Shown here: positions 10,377 through 20,684 of the stretch, in pieces
Position numbering within the stretch: position 1 is the stretch's first letter
Layout: every line of letters begins with the position of its first letter
Assembly (NCBI GenBank): GCA_020465985.1
Contig: JAANYP010006340.1
Location: 87,312-151,311 of the forward strand
DNA: 64,000 nucleotides
Direction of reading: 5' to 3'
DNA from: Centrapalus pauciflorus
Taxonomy: Eukaryota; Streptophyta; Magnoliopsida; Asterales; Asteraceae
Translations under genes and position numbers: made by a program
The notes under the pieces: model-generated
What the model saw: only the letters and a program-made list of their open reading frames with translations
Told to the model about the DNA's origin: nothing
Databases searched by the model: none

Positions 10377-11078
10377 TCAAACAGCAGCTGGTCTTGGCTC
10401 TTGCTGCACCAAGTTCCTCAAGTTCAGAAAGATCCACTTAGCCATATCGATTGTAGTCCCATCCACCAGCTGTAGAAATATTGGGACTTCATCACGGCTC
10501 AGTTGGTCAAATGAACCAACTTTGCTGCTGAAGCTCATCATCACAGAAGCAAACAGGAAGCTGTATGTAGGAGACAAGTCTGTTTTGTACAGTGTTGCTC
10601 CAATTTTGGGTTCTGCTACACCACAGAAGCGTAGCAAATTTCCCATTTGCTCATTTTCAGGCTGGGGCATATCATATGAATCAGCAACGGGCAGATGAAG
10701 AACCTCCCTGAGAAGATCAGCAGTAATCTCAATGGTCTGAGTCCCATTGAGAATAGTTCCCTTGATGACTTTGGTGTTGGGGTTGTAGGCACAAGTGTAC
10801 CAGAACTCGTACACCATCTCCTGATACAGGACACCAGGAGTTGCAGTCATAGCATAGTTCAACGGATGAACTGTCAAAAATTCCACCATTTGATCATAAC
10901 CTTTCCCCACATAGTTTTTGGGGATTGTGAGGTTTGCAATGTAGTTGGTGGGTTTGAGGGTTAGCATTGTGGTGACTGATGGATGTTTCTGCACATCATC
11001 ACTAACAAACACTGGTAGGAAGGGGTTGTTTTCGTGAGCCATTTTGGGAGTAGAGAAAGTAGCAGAAGCACAAGACAC
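10377..11078 (-). CDS. E2 env-like 3' ORF, N-terminal domain
   Basis: This is an open frame of 233 codons. The probable start is the ATG at 11042 (MAHENNPFLP). It begins the extra ORF downstream of pol and continues, after a frameshift between 10377 and 10201, into the Pro/Ser-rich part. It is a compact globular-looking domain with WYTCAYNP, IEITADLLREVLHLP and a C-terminal KWIFLNLRNL segment. Related sequence occurs in the 3' ORFs of E3 and E4 (the repeated theme FDxHxDY...F.RFLQ). Function is unknown. A TATA box lies about 110 nt upstream of the ATG, which suggests separate transcription. Confidence 0.7.
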   Translation of the reverse strand: MSCASATFSTPKMAHENNPFLPVFVSDDVQKHPSVTTMLTLKPTNYIANLTIPKNYVGKGYDQMVEFLTVHPLNYAMTATPGVLYQEMVYEFWYTCAYNPNTKVIKGTILNGTQTIEITADLLREVLHLPVADSYDMPQPENEQMGNLLRFCGVAEPKIGATLYKTDLSPTYSFLFASVMMSFSSKVGSFDQLSRDEVPIFLQLVDGTTIDMAKWIFLNLRNLVQQEPRPAAV

Positions 11079-11150
11079 TTAGTCGAATTTTTAGGGTTCT
11101 TTGAAGGCAGATGATAGTAGTGAGGAAGACTAAGATGTAACAGTATGAGG

Positions 11151-11160
11151 TATTTATAGG
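11151..11160 (-). promoter_or_regulatory. Candidate internal TATA box for the E2 env-like ORF
   Basis: Minus strand CCTATAAATA, about 110 nt before the MAHENN start codon and downstream of the motif cluster at 11385-11690. Spacing would give a leader of roughly 80 nt. Inference from sequence only. Confidence 0.5.
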
Positions 11161-11384
11161 ATTTGAATATGAGTGTGTATGAGAGAGAAATATTTGGGCG
11201 GTTGATTTGAAAAAGGTCGTTAATGGAAAACGGAACGGTTGTCCATGTCAGATCGTTTGTCAGACCACTTGAGCCCTTTTTAATCACTAACACACGTAAC
11301 CCACATTATCCGCAGTAATTAAGTTAAATAAAAACATAAATTAAGTAACTTAAGTTTGAAGAAAGGTAATTAAGACTGTTGGTC

Positions 11385-11690
11385 TAACCTGTGATGAGCA
11401 GGGTCATCACAAGCTGTTCAGTCTTCAAGCTGTTCCCTCAGCCTGTTCAACTATGTAGGAACAGGTTGTGTCCAATAGCTGAGCTGGTTACAAGATAATG
11501 TCTTGTAAGTTAGTGTGAGGGAATGAGTAGAGTGAAGAATGGATCATCAGATCAGGCTGGACAAGTAAACTGTTTGTGTTCAGCCTGTTGTATGTTCAAG
11601 CTGATCAAGGATTTCAGAAAAGTGGCTAAGTACATAACACGCAGAGCCTGTTCTGTCTAAGCTGTTCTGAGAAACTTGATCAGTGTGAAA
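11385..11690 (-). repeat. Cluster of short CTGTTCA-type motifs upstream of the E2 env-like ORF
   Basis: About ten scattered copies of related words: AAGCTGTTCAG, AAGCTGTTCCC, CAGCCTGTTCAA, GAACAGGTTG, AGCCTGTTCTG, AAGCTGTTCTG and others, in both orientations. The same words fill the upstream part of the E2 LTR (18555-18805). No ORF is present here. Confidence 0.65.
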
Positions 11691-11719
11691 CATACAAAGT
11701 TTTAGACCTTTGACGACAC

Positions 11720-14700
11720 TTAGTCACTTTTGTTTAACATGCCCAGCTTGCTGACAAGGTAATTAAACCTTGTTTCATCCAGAGGTTTGGTGAAAATGTC
11801 TGCAAGCTGTTCATTTGGGGAAATAAAACTTACCTCCACATTACCTTTCTGAATGTGATCTCTGTTGAAGTGATGTCTGACCTCAATATGCTTTGTTCTT
11901 GAATGAAAAACTGGATTGTTGGAAATGGCTATGGCACTTGTGTTATCACACAGAATAGGATTTTTCCTGTACACTAGCCCATAATCTTAAAGCTGATGCT
12001 GCATCCACAGAATCTGCCCACAGCAGCTTCCAGCAGCAATGTATTCAGCTTCAGCAGTAGAAGTAGACACTGAGTTCTGCTTCTTGCTATACCAACTTAT
12101 CAACTTACCACCAAGGAGTTGACATCCACCTGTTGTGCTTTTCCTATCTAGCCTGCAGCCTGCAAAATCAGAATCTGAATAACCTGTTAGTTCAAGGCTG
12201 GAGTCTTTGGGATACCAAAGACCCAAACCTGGTGTACCCTTCAGGTATCTGAAGATTCTCTTAACAGCAGCTAGATGAGATTCCTTTGGATCAGCTTGGA
12301 ACCTAGCACACAGACAGGTGGCAAACATAATATCAGGTCTACTAGCAGTTAAGTATAGCAAGCTCCCAATCATACCTCTGTAAGCTGTTACTGAAACAGC
12401 TTTGCCACTGGTATCAGCATCCAATTTTACATTGGTTGCCATTGGGGTTTTAATAGGAGAACTTTGATCAAATTTAAACTTTTTCAAGAGATCTAAGGTA
12501 TACTTTCTTTGATTTATGAAAATTCCAGTTGAGGTTTGTTTAACCTGTAATCCTAAAAAGAAAGTAAGTTCTCCCATCATACTCATTTCATATTTAGATT
12601 TCATGAGTAATGAAAAATTCTTGCATAACTGCTCATTGGTAGAACCAAATATTATATCATCCACATAAATTTGAACAAGCATGATATCAGATTTCACCTT
12701 CTTTATGAACAGTGTAGTATCCACTTTACCTCTGGAATACCCATTGCTCATAAGGAATTCAGTAAGAGTGTCATACCAGGCTCTAGGGGCTTGTTTGAGA
12801 CCATATAGAGCTTTGTCCAACTTATAGACAAAACCTGGATGTTGTTCATTTTCAAAACCTGGAGGCTGCTTGACATAAACTTCTTCTTGCAGCTTCCCAT
12901 TTAAAAATGCACTCTTCACATCCATTTGAAATACCTTAATGCTCTTATGAGCAGCGTAGGCTAGATACAAACGAATTGCTTCTAGCCTGGCCACAGGAGC
13001 AAATGTCTCATCGTAGTCAATTCCTTCCTCCTGTCTATAACCTTGAGCAACCAGTCTTGCCTTATTTCTTATGACATGACCTTGCTCATCCATTTTATTC
13101 CTGAAGACCCATTTAGTGCCAATTATAGTTTTGCCTTTAGGTGCAGGGACCAACTTCCATACCTTGTTTCTCTCAAACTGATTGAGTTCTTCTTGCATGG
13201 CAGTGATCCAATTGGCATCTTTTAGTGCTTCATCCACTTTCTTTGGCTCCATTAGTGAAACAAAACTAGAGAACATACAGAGGTTCCCTAAGATGTCCCA
13301 CCTTGTTTGTACCCCTTTGTTGATGTCACCAATTATTTGATCATTGAGGTGACATCTGATCCACTTAGGATCATTCTTCAATGATGATTCTCCTGAGTTG
13401 TTTGCATATTCAGCAGGTCCTGTTGAACAGCTCTCAAGATTTTCAGACACACTGTTGTCTTGAGCCTGTTCACTTGTTGAACATGACTGACCACTGTTGA
13501 ACATATCAGCAGAGGAACCAGGAAAATCAGCATTGATAGGTTCAGGACATGCAGTTGTAATTAGGTCAGTACACTTATTCACACAGGGTGTATTGACATA
13601 ATCATCATCATGCCCATCATGATTAACAGGTTCCACACTAGGTGTTGTGGAAGCTTTTGAGTCCTCTTCACTGTTTGAATGCATCAGATCATCAAAGTTT
13701 AATTCTCCTGAAACTGATTCAGGAACAGCTTTGGTGGTAGCATTCTTGGACTCTTCAAAGGTGACATTGATAGATTCATCTATCACCTTTTTTTTGTTGT
13801 TGTACACTCTATAGGCTTTAGAGATAGCAGAGTAGCCAACAAACACACCTTCATCAGCTTTTGGTTCAAACTTTGCCAGTTGATCCCTTTGATTCAAAAT
13901 GAAGCAGGGACAACCAAATACATGGAAGTAACTGACATTTGGTTTCCTCCCTTTGAGCAGCTCATAGGAAGTCTTGTTGAACCTTTTCACCACTAAGGAT
14001 CTGTTTTGGGTGAAGCAGACAGTGTTAACAGCTTCAGCCCAGAATGATGAAGGTAAACCAGATGCACACATCATGGTTCTAGCAGCTTCAATGAGAGTTC
14101 TGTTTCTCCTTTCAGCAACTCCATTTTGTTGTGGAGTTCTTACAGCTGAAAAGTTTTGAGTAATTCCTTTCTCTTCACAGAAGTCTTCAAGAGTACTGTT
14201 TCTGAATTCAGTACTATGATCACTTCTAAGCTGCTTTACTTGGGCAGAGTTCAGCATTTCCATCTTTTTCACAAATCCAATAATTTCTCTAGCAGCCTCT
14301 CCTTTGCTCTTCAAGAAGATAACCCATGTGTACCTGGAGAACTCATTAACCATTACTAGAGTGTATCTTCTTCCTCCTAGACTTAAGACATTAACAGGTC
14401 CAAATAAGTCCATATGGATTAAGAAGAGAGGAGTATCAATAGAGAAGTTATGTTTGGATTTAAATGATGATTTTCTCTGCTTGCCTTTCTCACAAGCTGT
14501 GCAGAGTTTATCTTTAACAAAGGTTATAGAAGGCAAACCTGTCACCAACTCTTTCTTATAGAGTTTGTTGATGTTCTTGAAGTTCAGATGTGACAGCCTT
14601 TTGTGCCATAACCAGTTTAGGTCTGCATTTCTTCTTGTGAGGAAGCAGGTTTCAGTTGTGGGATCAGCAGATTGCATGTCCACAACATATACACCTTTCT

Positions 14701-14995
14701 TTCGTTGAGCACACATCACAACTTTGCCTTGGGAATCCAATATGTAACACATGTGCTCATCAAAGTTAACCTTATAGCCAGCATCACACAGTTGGCTTAT
14801 GCTAACAAGGTTATGTTTTAGCCCAACCACATAGGCTACTCTTTTGAACACTGCAGCACCAGCTTTAAGAGTTCCATATCCCTCAGTGGATCCCTGTACA
14901 TTGTCACCAAATGTGACTTTTGGCCCTTTTTCAGGCCTGAGATCACTCAGCAGGTCCTTACAACCTGTCATGTGCCCTGAGCAGCCACTGTCCAA
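11720..14995 (-). pseudogene. E2 Copia pol (protease, integrase, RT, RNase H) with one stop
   Basis: The frame is open from 14995 to 11987 (1002 codons). A single in-frame TAA near 11984 stands where related elements have a sense codon, and the same frame then runs to 11720. Protease: DSGCSGHMTG at the start. GAG-pre-integrase: WLWHKRLSHLNF and CTACEKGKQ. Integrase: HMDLFGP, RSDHSTEF (family consensus RSDNGTEF, so two residues beside the catalytic Asp have changed) and QNGVAERRNRTL. RT: FQMDVKSAFLNG and YVDDIIFGST. RNase H: YSDSDFAGC, STAEAEYIAAGSCCGQ, then HIEVRHHFNRDHI and ADIFTKPL after the stop. It is nearly complete but inactivated. Confidence 0.93.
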
Positions 14996-15044
14996 GTACC
15001 AAACCTGGGATGGTTGTTTTTCCTACAGAGTGATAAGAAGAATA

Positions 15045-15515
15045 TTACATACTTTTAGGGGAACTCATCACAGAGATGAGTTCTCCTACTTCATCAACAT
15101 TTGTTGATGGACTTGTAATGTCAACTCTAATATTCCCTATTTGAATGGTATCAGTTTGAATACCACTCTTATTGGCTGAGATGTTTCCAACACTGTTTAT
15201 GTTGGCAGTGAGGGAAGCATCAGAGTCAGCAGGCCTCATGTCCATAGTTTCAGTACAATCTTTGGCCAGATGTGTCTTCATTCCACATTTATAACACTTT
15301 CTCCTTTTAACATTTTTGGAAGAAGACCTTTCAGAAACACATTCTGGATTATTTCTGTTGATTCCATCAGCAGGTTTAGCAAACTTATTACTTTTTGATG
15401 AATCAACAGCTTGAGTGGAAAGTTCAATAGCCACAGCTTTGCCTGTCTCTTCTTTCCTCTTTTTAGGAGGGCAGATATCAAAGATAGGAAGCTTAATTGG
15501 CTTTTGAACCTTCAC
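15045..15515 (-). pseudogene. E2 Gag C-terminal segment with second zinc knuckle
   Basis: The frame is shifted relative to the upstream gag piece. It contains the knuckle CYKCGMKTHLAKDC near residue 74. It ends with a TAA just before the pol frame, which lies +1 relative to it, so gag and pol are not one continuous frame here. Basic and hydrophilic outside the knuckle. Confidence 0.75.
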
Positions 15516-17794
15516 AGGTTTAGGAAACTTATTCCCAGATCTCTCAGGCTGAGCAATGACTTCGCCTTTGCCCTTCCTAGATGTGATTGATGTTGCCTAT
15601 CAACATAATCATTATTTCTGGTTTTTAAATACTTATTATCATTTAAAACCAGTTTACCACTATGATTTGAAAACTTATTTGAAATCACAGCAGGTTTGCC
15701 TTCAACCTGAGACTTATTCTTGTTAAAGGCTGATTGCTTACCTTTTGAAAACTTATTTTCAAAATGTTCAACATTAAAAGAATTAGTATGCCTTTTTACA
15801 CCAGCTTTAGACCCAAAGTCTGTTTTGTCAACAGGTTTGGTGTCCACAGCTGCAGTTTGAACATGCTTTCCTTTCTTTTGCTTGTGTGAATCAGCAGAAC
15901 ACTTAGCAAGCTTATTTGATGGAAAACTCATTTCATCAACAGCTTTTGAGCTAGGTTCACACGAGCTGTCAGTGTTTTGAGGCCTGACAAACCTGTTTGT
16001 TGAGATTAATTTACCATTCACTTTTTGAATAAAAGTGTTTGGAAGCTCACCAAGAGTAGACAAGTCTTCTTTTAAATTATTAACCTCAACAATGGAAGCT
16101 GCTGTGTCAAGATCCCCTCCAAGATAGGCTTGGATTTGTGTAGGAATCTGCTGACTTATGCAGTGGCTGACTTTTTGTGCAGATTGGCACCAAGAGTCAA
16201 CTATCTTTTGAAGCTTAGCATGTTTTATATCTGTTTCTCTCTTTTCTTACAGTAAAATGGAATTGATGTGTTTTAATTCATCAAGCTCAGCTTCCAACTT
16301 ATGGAAGCTGTTTCGTTTACTGGACTTTGTTTCAATATCAGTTTTAAGCTTACAGATTTCAGATAATAAAACAACATGCTTCTCAACAGCAGCTTTTAGA
16401 TCAACAAGCATATATTCAAACATTTTAACTTTTTCTTCAGAACTGTAATCCATAAAATTTTGTACCTTATACATCATTGTAGGGTTCCAGTTCTCCAAGC
16501 TGCTGAAAGCTTCAGCTTCAGCCAGATCCTGTTTGAAGTTGCTTGTTGATGGGACATCAGTGTTGGCCATCAGACAGTTGTTGTCTTATTCATCGGATGA
16601 TGAATCAGACTCCTCCCAGTCACAAGTTTCAGCCATTAGTCCCTTTTGCCTGTTAGAAACCACTGAGTTTTCTAACTTCCTCAGCTTAGCCATGGCCATA
16701 AGGTACTTAACCCTATAGCCATCATCCCTGTTTGTCTTGTGTGGTTTGGATGTCTGACCAACGACTTTTGACACACAGTCAGCAGCTATATGGCCAGTTT
16801 TGCCACATTTGAAGCACTCAACTTTGGTCTTGTCAAATGCTTTCTTTTTTACAGCATTTGAGCTTCCCTGTAGCATGTTTCTTCCAAACCTTTTCTTGTT
16901 GAACCTTTTGACAAGCATGGCTATCATCTGCTCATCATCCAGTTCTGCACTATCTGCATTGTCTTCCTTATCAGACATTTCATCCTTATCATCAGCCTGT
17001 TGATCAGGTTGAGTGAACACATCACTCACTTGATTTACAGGTTGTCTCACACTGACAACAAAGTCTGCACCTTTCTTAGATATTTCTAAGGCATTTCTTT
17101 TCTGTTGCCTTGATTGTTCATCATTCAGTAAAGATCCATATAAGTTGACAAGATCCATACTTCTGATGGTACCTGAATTCCTTAAAATTATAGAAAAATA
17201 ATTCCATTCTTCAGGCAGAACATCTAAGAACTTGTTTACCAACGTCAGGCTGTCCTTGGTGATCCCAACAGCTTTGAGATCATTTACAAGAGCAGTAAAC
17301 CTGGTGTAGGTTTCAGTGAGAGTCTCCTTTGGTTTTGCAAAGAAGAGTTCATACTGTCTGACAAGATTATTAATCCTGTTGTCAAGTGTGATTGTGGGTC
17401 CATCATAGACAGTACACAAAGTATCCCACATCTCCTTTGCAGTCTTCATCTTCTCAACTTGTTTGAACACATCATCAGGTAGAGAGATGACCAGATTATT
17501 TCTGGCCTTTGCATCAAGAGCCACCAGTCTTTTGTCTTCATCAGACCATTGAGCTTTTGCTTTCTTAAATATTCTGATTTCAGGAGCAGCTCCTTCAACA
17601 GCAGGAGTTATTGTTGTAATAGAGGTTGGCACATAGGGACCCTCCATTACAATCTCTGGTAGTTGTACATCCAGATTCTCTAAGTAGAGCATCATTCTGC
17701 ACTTCCAACCAGAAAAGTTCTGATGATTGAACTTTGGATGTTTGCCTATTAAGCCATTGTCATAGTATGAGGAACTTGCAACACTGTTGTCCAT
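15512..17794 (-). pseudogene. E2 Copia Gag, capsid and first zinc knuckle
   Basis: One frame runs from 17794 to 15512 with two in-frame TAA stops (near 16587 and 16248) and a frameshift near 15580. Residues 1-230 are a UBN2-type capsid domain (HPKFNHQNFSGWKCRM, FLDVLPEEWNYF). The knuckle CFKCGKTGHIAADC is near residue 328. A long hydrophilic, coiled-coil-prone linker follows. The start ATG lies 47 nt from the primer site. The damage pattern (few stops, one shift) indicates middle age. Confidence 0.88.
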
Positions 17795-17840
17795 GGAAAT
17801 TTTGGGAGAATGAGAGATCTAGAATGACACACACTCTAAC

Positions 17841-17853
17841 TGCTCTGATACCA
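17841..17853 (-). promoter_or_regulatory. E2 primer-binding site (initiator Met tRNA)
   Basis: Minus strand TGGTATCAGAGCA, two bases after the LTR end at 17856. Confidence 0.92.
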
Positions 17854-17855
17854 GT

Positions 17856-18992
17856 TGTAGGTCCCAAAAGATATCCCAAGTATATAGCTTCAAGCTGTAG
17901 AGGGGGGGGGGGCGGTGAATACAACACTTTAAAAACTACACACAATATTCTCAATGTTTGTATGTATTATTAACAAATGTTAATTACAAACAAGCTTGAA
18001 TGCGGAAAGGTTCAAGCTGAGATGACAGATACAACAATATGTTTAACTAGTCTAAGACTAACTTAAACTAATTACAATGTATACACTCACTAAGAATCAC
18101 TCACTGTGTTTACAAGACCCTGAGGAACAGCTTGAATAAGAACAGCTTAGACACTGAACACTGTTTTATTCAAGCAGACTTGCATGCATGAAAGACACAC
18201 TTTGAATGCACGTTCACTCTTGTTTTCAGCACTTAGCTTTTTGGTTTAATCTTTCAATCCTTGGAAGTTTCCTTTTATACTCACTCAGAGGATCTAAGTG
18301 AAGCTTCTTCATTGGACGGAATGAAAAAGGTAAAGTCTTGTTGAAAAGACAACATAACCTTTTCTGCACTTTTCTGAAAAGCGGACTTGTCTTCATATGT
18401 GCAGAACTTTTGTCTTTTCACTTTGTCTACTGTTGCATTGCCTTTAACCAAATAAGGAATGTCAACTTTCTGTTTTTCTTCCTTGTAAAGGCCTATATTG
18501 ATTTAAGAAAAAGGTCTGTCACCCTTTTTCAAATAACCTTTTGTCTTCATGTAGCAGAATAGCTTGGGCAGGCTGAGCAGTTCTGAATTCCACTTTGTCT
18601 TCGACTTTGTAAACTGATCTTGCAGTCAAAAACAATACATGAGGACTTGGAAACACATTTCATAAAGTGTTTAGCCTGTTCATAAAGAACAGGTTCTGTT
18701 CACAAAGAACAGAACACTTGTAAACTGCCCAAGCTGCTCACCAGTGTAGAGCAGCGTTGACAGTTTATGTCCAGCCTGTTCAGCAGACTGAACAGCTTGA
18801 GCAAAACTGCCTTTATTGCAACACACGCAACACATAGAATCAGCTTAAGACTGATATTGCAAATCATTTTCAGGTTTCAATAAGGCATATAACAGGCCTT
18901 AAATTCAACCTTCAAAAGCATCAATAGGTTTGATTAAGAATCTCCCCCTCAGATGCAGAATAGGTTTGACTGAGGCATTTTTGTGCCTAACA
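17856..18992 (-). repeat. E2 5' LTR (outer boundary approximate)
   Basis: The inner end is firm: GGGACCTACA just before the primer site. The outer end is chosen at TGTTAGGCAC (18992), with AGAAC as possible target duplication. An alternative start is TTGATGCTTTTG near 18925, because GAGGGGGAG (about 18944-18952) looks like a polypurine tract and is flanked by two copies of TCAAACCTATT. A TATA box (TATAAAAGG) lies at 18271-18279. Motifs of the CAGCCTGTTCA/GAACAGCTT type crowd 18555-18805, upstream of it. No 3' partner remains in the window. A C/G homopolymer of ten lies near 17900. Confidence 0.7.
18271..18279 (-). promoter_or_regulatory. TATA box in the E2 LTR
   Basis: Minus strand TATAAAAGG inside the LTR, with the CTGTTCA motif cluster upstream, as expected of a U3 promoter. 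Confidence 0.55.
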
Positions 18993-19630
18993 AGAACACA
19001 ATGCATAAAGATAATCGATTAACACCGAAATCCAACTAATTAACTTTGTCACTTTAGAAATCAAACTTTACGGTTTATTAACCCTATTATCGCAACAAAA
19101 TGCCTAAGAATTAACAAACGCATAAAATTCTAGATTAACAATCAACTATCAAATCATTATCGCAATACAATGCCTAGAAGAGATGAACTATTAATTTTTC
19201 ATCCAAAACATCGTTACTTTTAAAAACGCAGATTTAATTAACATTTTATTTTCACAAAACAATACTAAAAGATTAATAAAATTCCAGTTTTAAACAAGAA
19301 AACATGAAATAATCAAGAACCCGACAAATATAAACCAAAACCGATCAATCAATCCAATATTATACCAACTAATACATAAAATCGTTATCCTAAGCGGGTG
19401 AACAATAAACTACTCACGATCCATAATAAAAATAAAAAATAAACAAAACTTAATAACATTCATTATGAAATACGAAAAGAAAAAGGAACGAATGTACCGA
19501 AATCTTGCAACAAGTGACGAAAAACCAACGATTACCGCTAACCGAATTCTTCAATCCACACAAATATCAACTTCTGAATGATTACTTAACTAAAACTATG
19601 TTAAACTCATTGATGATTTATCACCAATAT
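18993..19630. other. AT-rich stretch without genes
   Basis: No ORF or element end that I can support. Two imperfect copies of TTATCGCAA(C/T)A(A/C)AATGCCTA lie near 19090 and 19160. Probably element X sequence or older debris. Confidence 0.4.
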
Positions 19631-19679
19631 GATTTATGTGTAATGCGATGAACTTGTTTGACCAAAATAATCTTATTAC

Positions 19680-19725
19680 ATATTGAACAAGTCGGGTTGG
19701 TGCGGAGTGCACACTTGTTCAATAT
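19680..19725. repeat. Perfect 13-bp inverted repeat
   Basis: ATATTGAACAAGT (19680-19692), a 20-nt loop, then ACTTGTTCAATAT (19713-19725). It could form a stable stem. It lies at the probable end of the X LTR; its role is unknown. Confidence 0.7.
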
Positions 19726-19748
19726 TGTTTAAGATTAATTACCGGGAT

Positions 19749-19821
19749 TCGGGGGCAGCGCCCCCGATAGCGGGGTTCCAGGGGCGGCAGCCCCTGGCAG
19801 GGTCTAAGGGGCAGAGCCCCT
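19749..19821. repeat. Three consecutive GC-rich hairpins
   Basis: Near-palindromes TCGGGGGCAGCGCCCCCGA (19749-19767), CCAGGGGCGGCAGCCCCTGG (19778-19797) and AGGGGCAGAGCCCCT (19807-19821), within AT-rich DNA. They lie in the downstream part of the X LTR. Confidence 0.75.
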
Positions 19822-20585
19822 GGCTGGGGTCGAAATTTGGTTAAAATCTGAAATTCGGTAGAATTTGGCGGTTAAAATGGCGGTTGGCCATTTTGATGGT
19901 TCCCGCCAAATTAATACCCCTTTTTTTGGTCATTTTGAGAGAGGTACAAGAAATTATAACATTTGATATTCTCTAATCGTTTTTCTCTGAGTTTTATCCG
20001 ATTGGAATTTCGATTGTACCATCGAAATACTTAAATCTGAAAGTGAACCACGACTCTCAAACAATCCAAGTTATTTTTGCAATTCGTATTTTCTACAAAA
20101 CCTACTTAAATATGTGAAGAAAAAGTGAAAAAAATTCATAAAATAATGTTGGAAATCGAGTTCTGCTACCCTCTCGTTCGTTCTGGCCAATTCTGTGTGT
20201 TTATAAGGATTTTGCGCCGCCTACGACCGTGTGCATTAAGTCCTATGGTCGTAGGCCTCTTTGACCTTGTCAAAATCGTGCCCTAGCCCATGGTAATGCT
20301 CCTCGTATCCCCTATGGTCGTAAGCTTTAAAGCCTATGGTCGTAGACTCTAAAAATCACTAATTTCACCTATTTTCTTCTGGAAAATCCACGAGAACACG
20401 TCGGGGCTTCAAACTTTGTCGGTTTTTCTTCGATGTTCGTTCCTTCGTCAATAAAACCTCTTTTATCCTATGAATAAAAAAAATGAATGATATAGATATC
20501 TTTTTCACGTATTTCGAGTGAAAAACTGACCAAAATGCAAGGTAAATGATGCCAAAAATATGTATAAATATGAACATATCAAAAT

Positions 20586-20684
20586 ACCCCAGACTTGAAC
20601 TTTGCTTGTCCTCAAGAAAACTACTGCATAAATGTCTTTACCAAAGCCTCAATTCAAAATAAACTCTCTAGAAACATGCAAGAC
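20586..20684 (-). other. 3' internal end of gypsy element X
   Basis: Short non-coding remnant carrying the Athila/Tat signature on the minus strand. The LTR of element A begins at 20685, so A inserted into X or was joined to it. Confidence 0.5.

Larger units (their letters stand above)
7922..18992 (-). mobile_element. E2: Sirevirus-like Copia retrotransposon with env-like ORF, 3' end lost
   Basis: Minus-strand order is LTR, primer site, gag, pol, spacer with motif cluster and TATA, env-like ORF. The 3' ORF is cut by the E1 LTR at 7939, and the remainder with the 3' LTR is not seen further left. It carries a handful of stops, so it is inactive. Confidence 0.85.
19630..20585 (-). repeat. LTR of a Tat/Athila-type gypsy element (X), minus strand
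   Basis: On the minus strand the sequence before it reads TTGAGGACAAGCAAAG then AAGTCTGGGGTATT. This is close to the conserved Athila/Tat 3'-end signature of the form TTGAGGACAA...AAGTGTGGGG. The LTR then begins near TGATATGTTC (about 20583). It holds a cluster of CCTATGGTCGTAG motifs (20218-20350), followed by a TATA box (CCTTATAAAC, about 20199-20208). The lower boundary is uncertain. No internal coding region of X remains apart from about 100 bp. Confidence 0.55.

Noticed and set aside
14997..15050. A GTATGT...TGTAG stretch between E2 gag and pol that looks like a tiny intron
   Set aside because: It is only 30 nt, too short for plant splicing, and its removal would not bring gag and pol into one frame.
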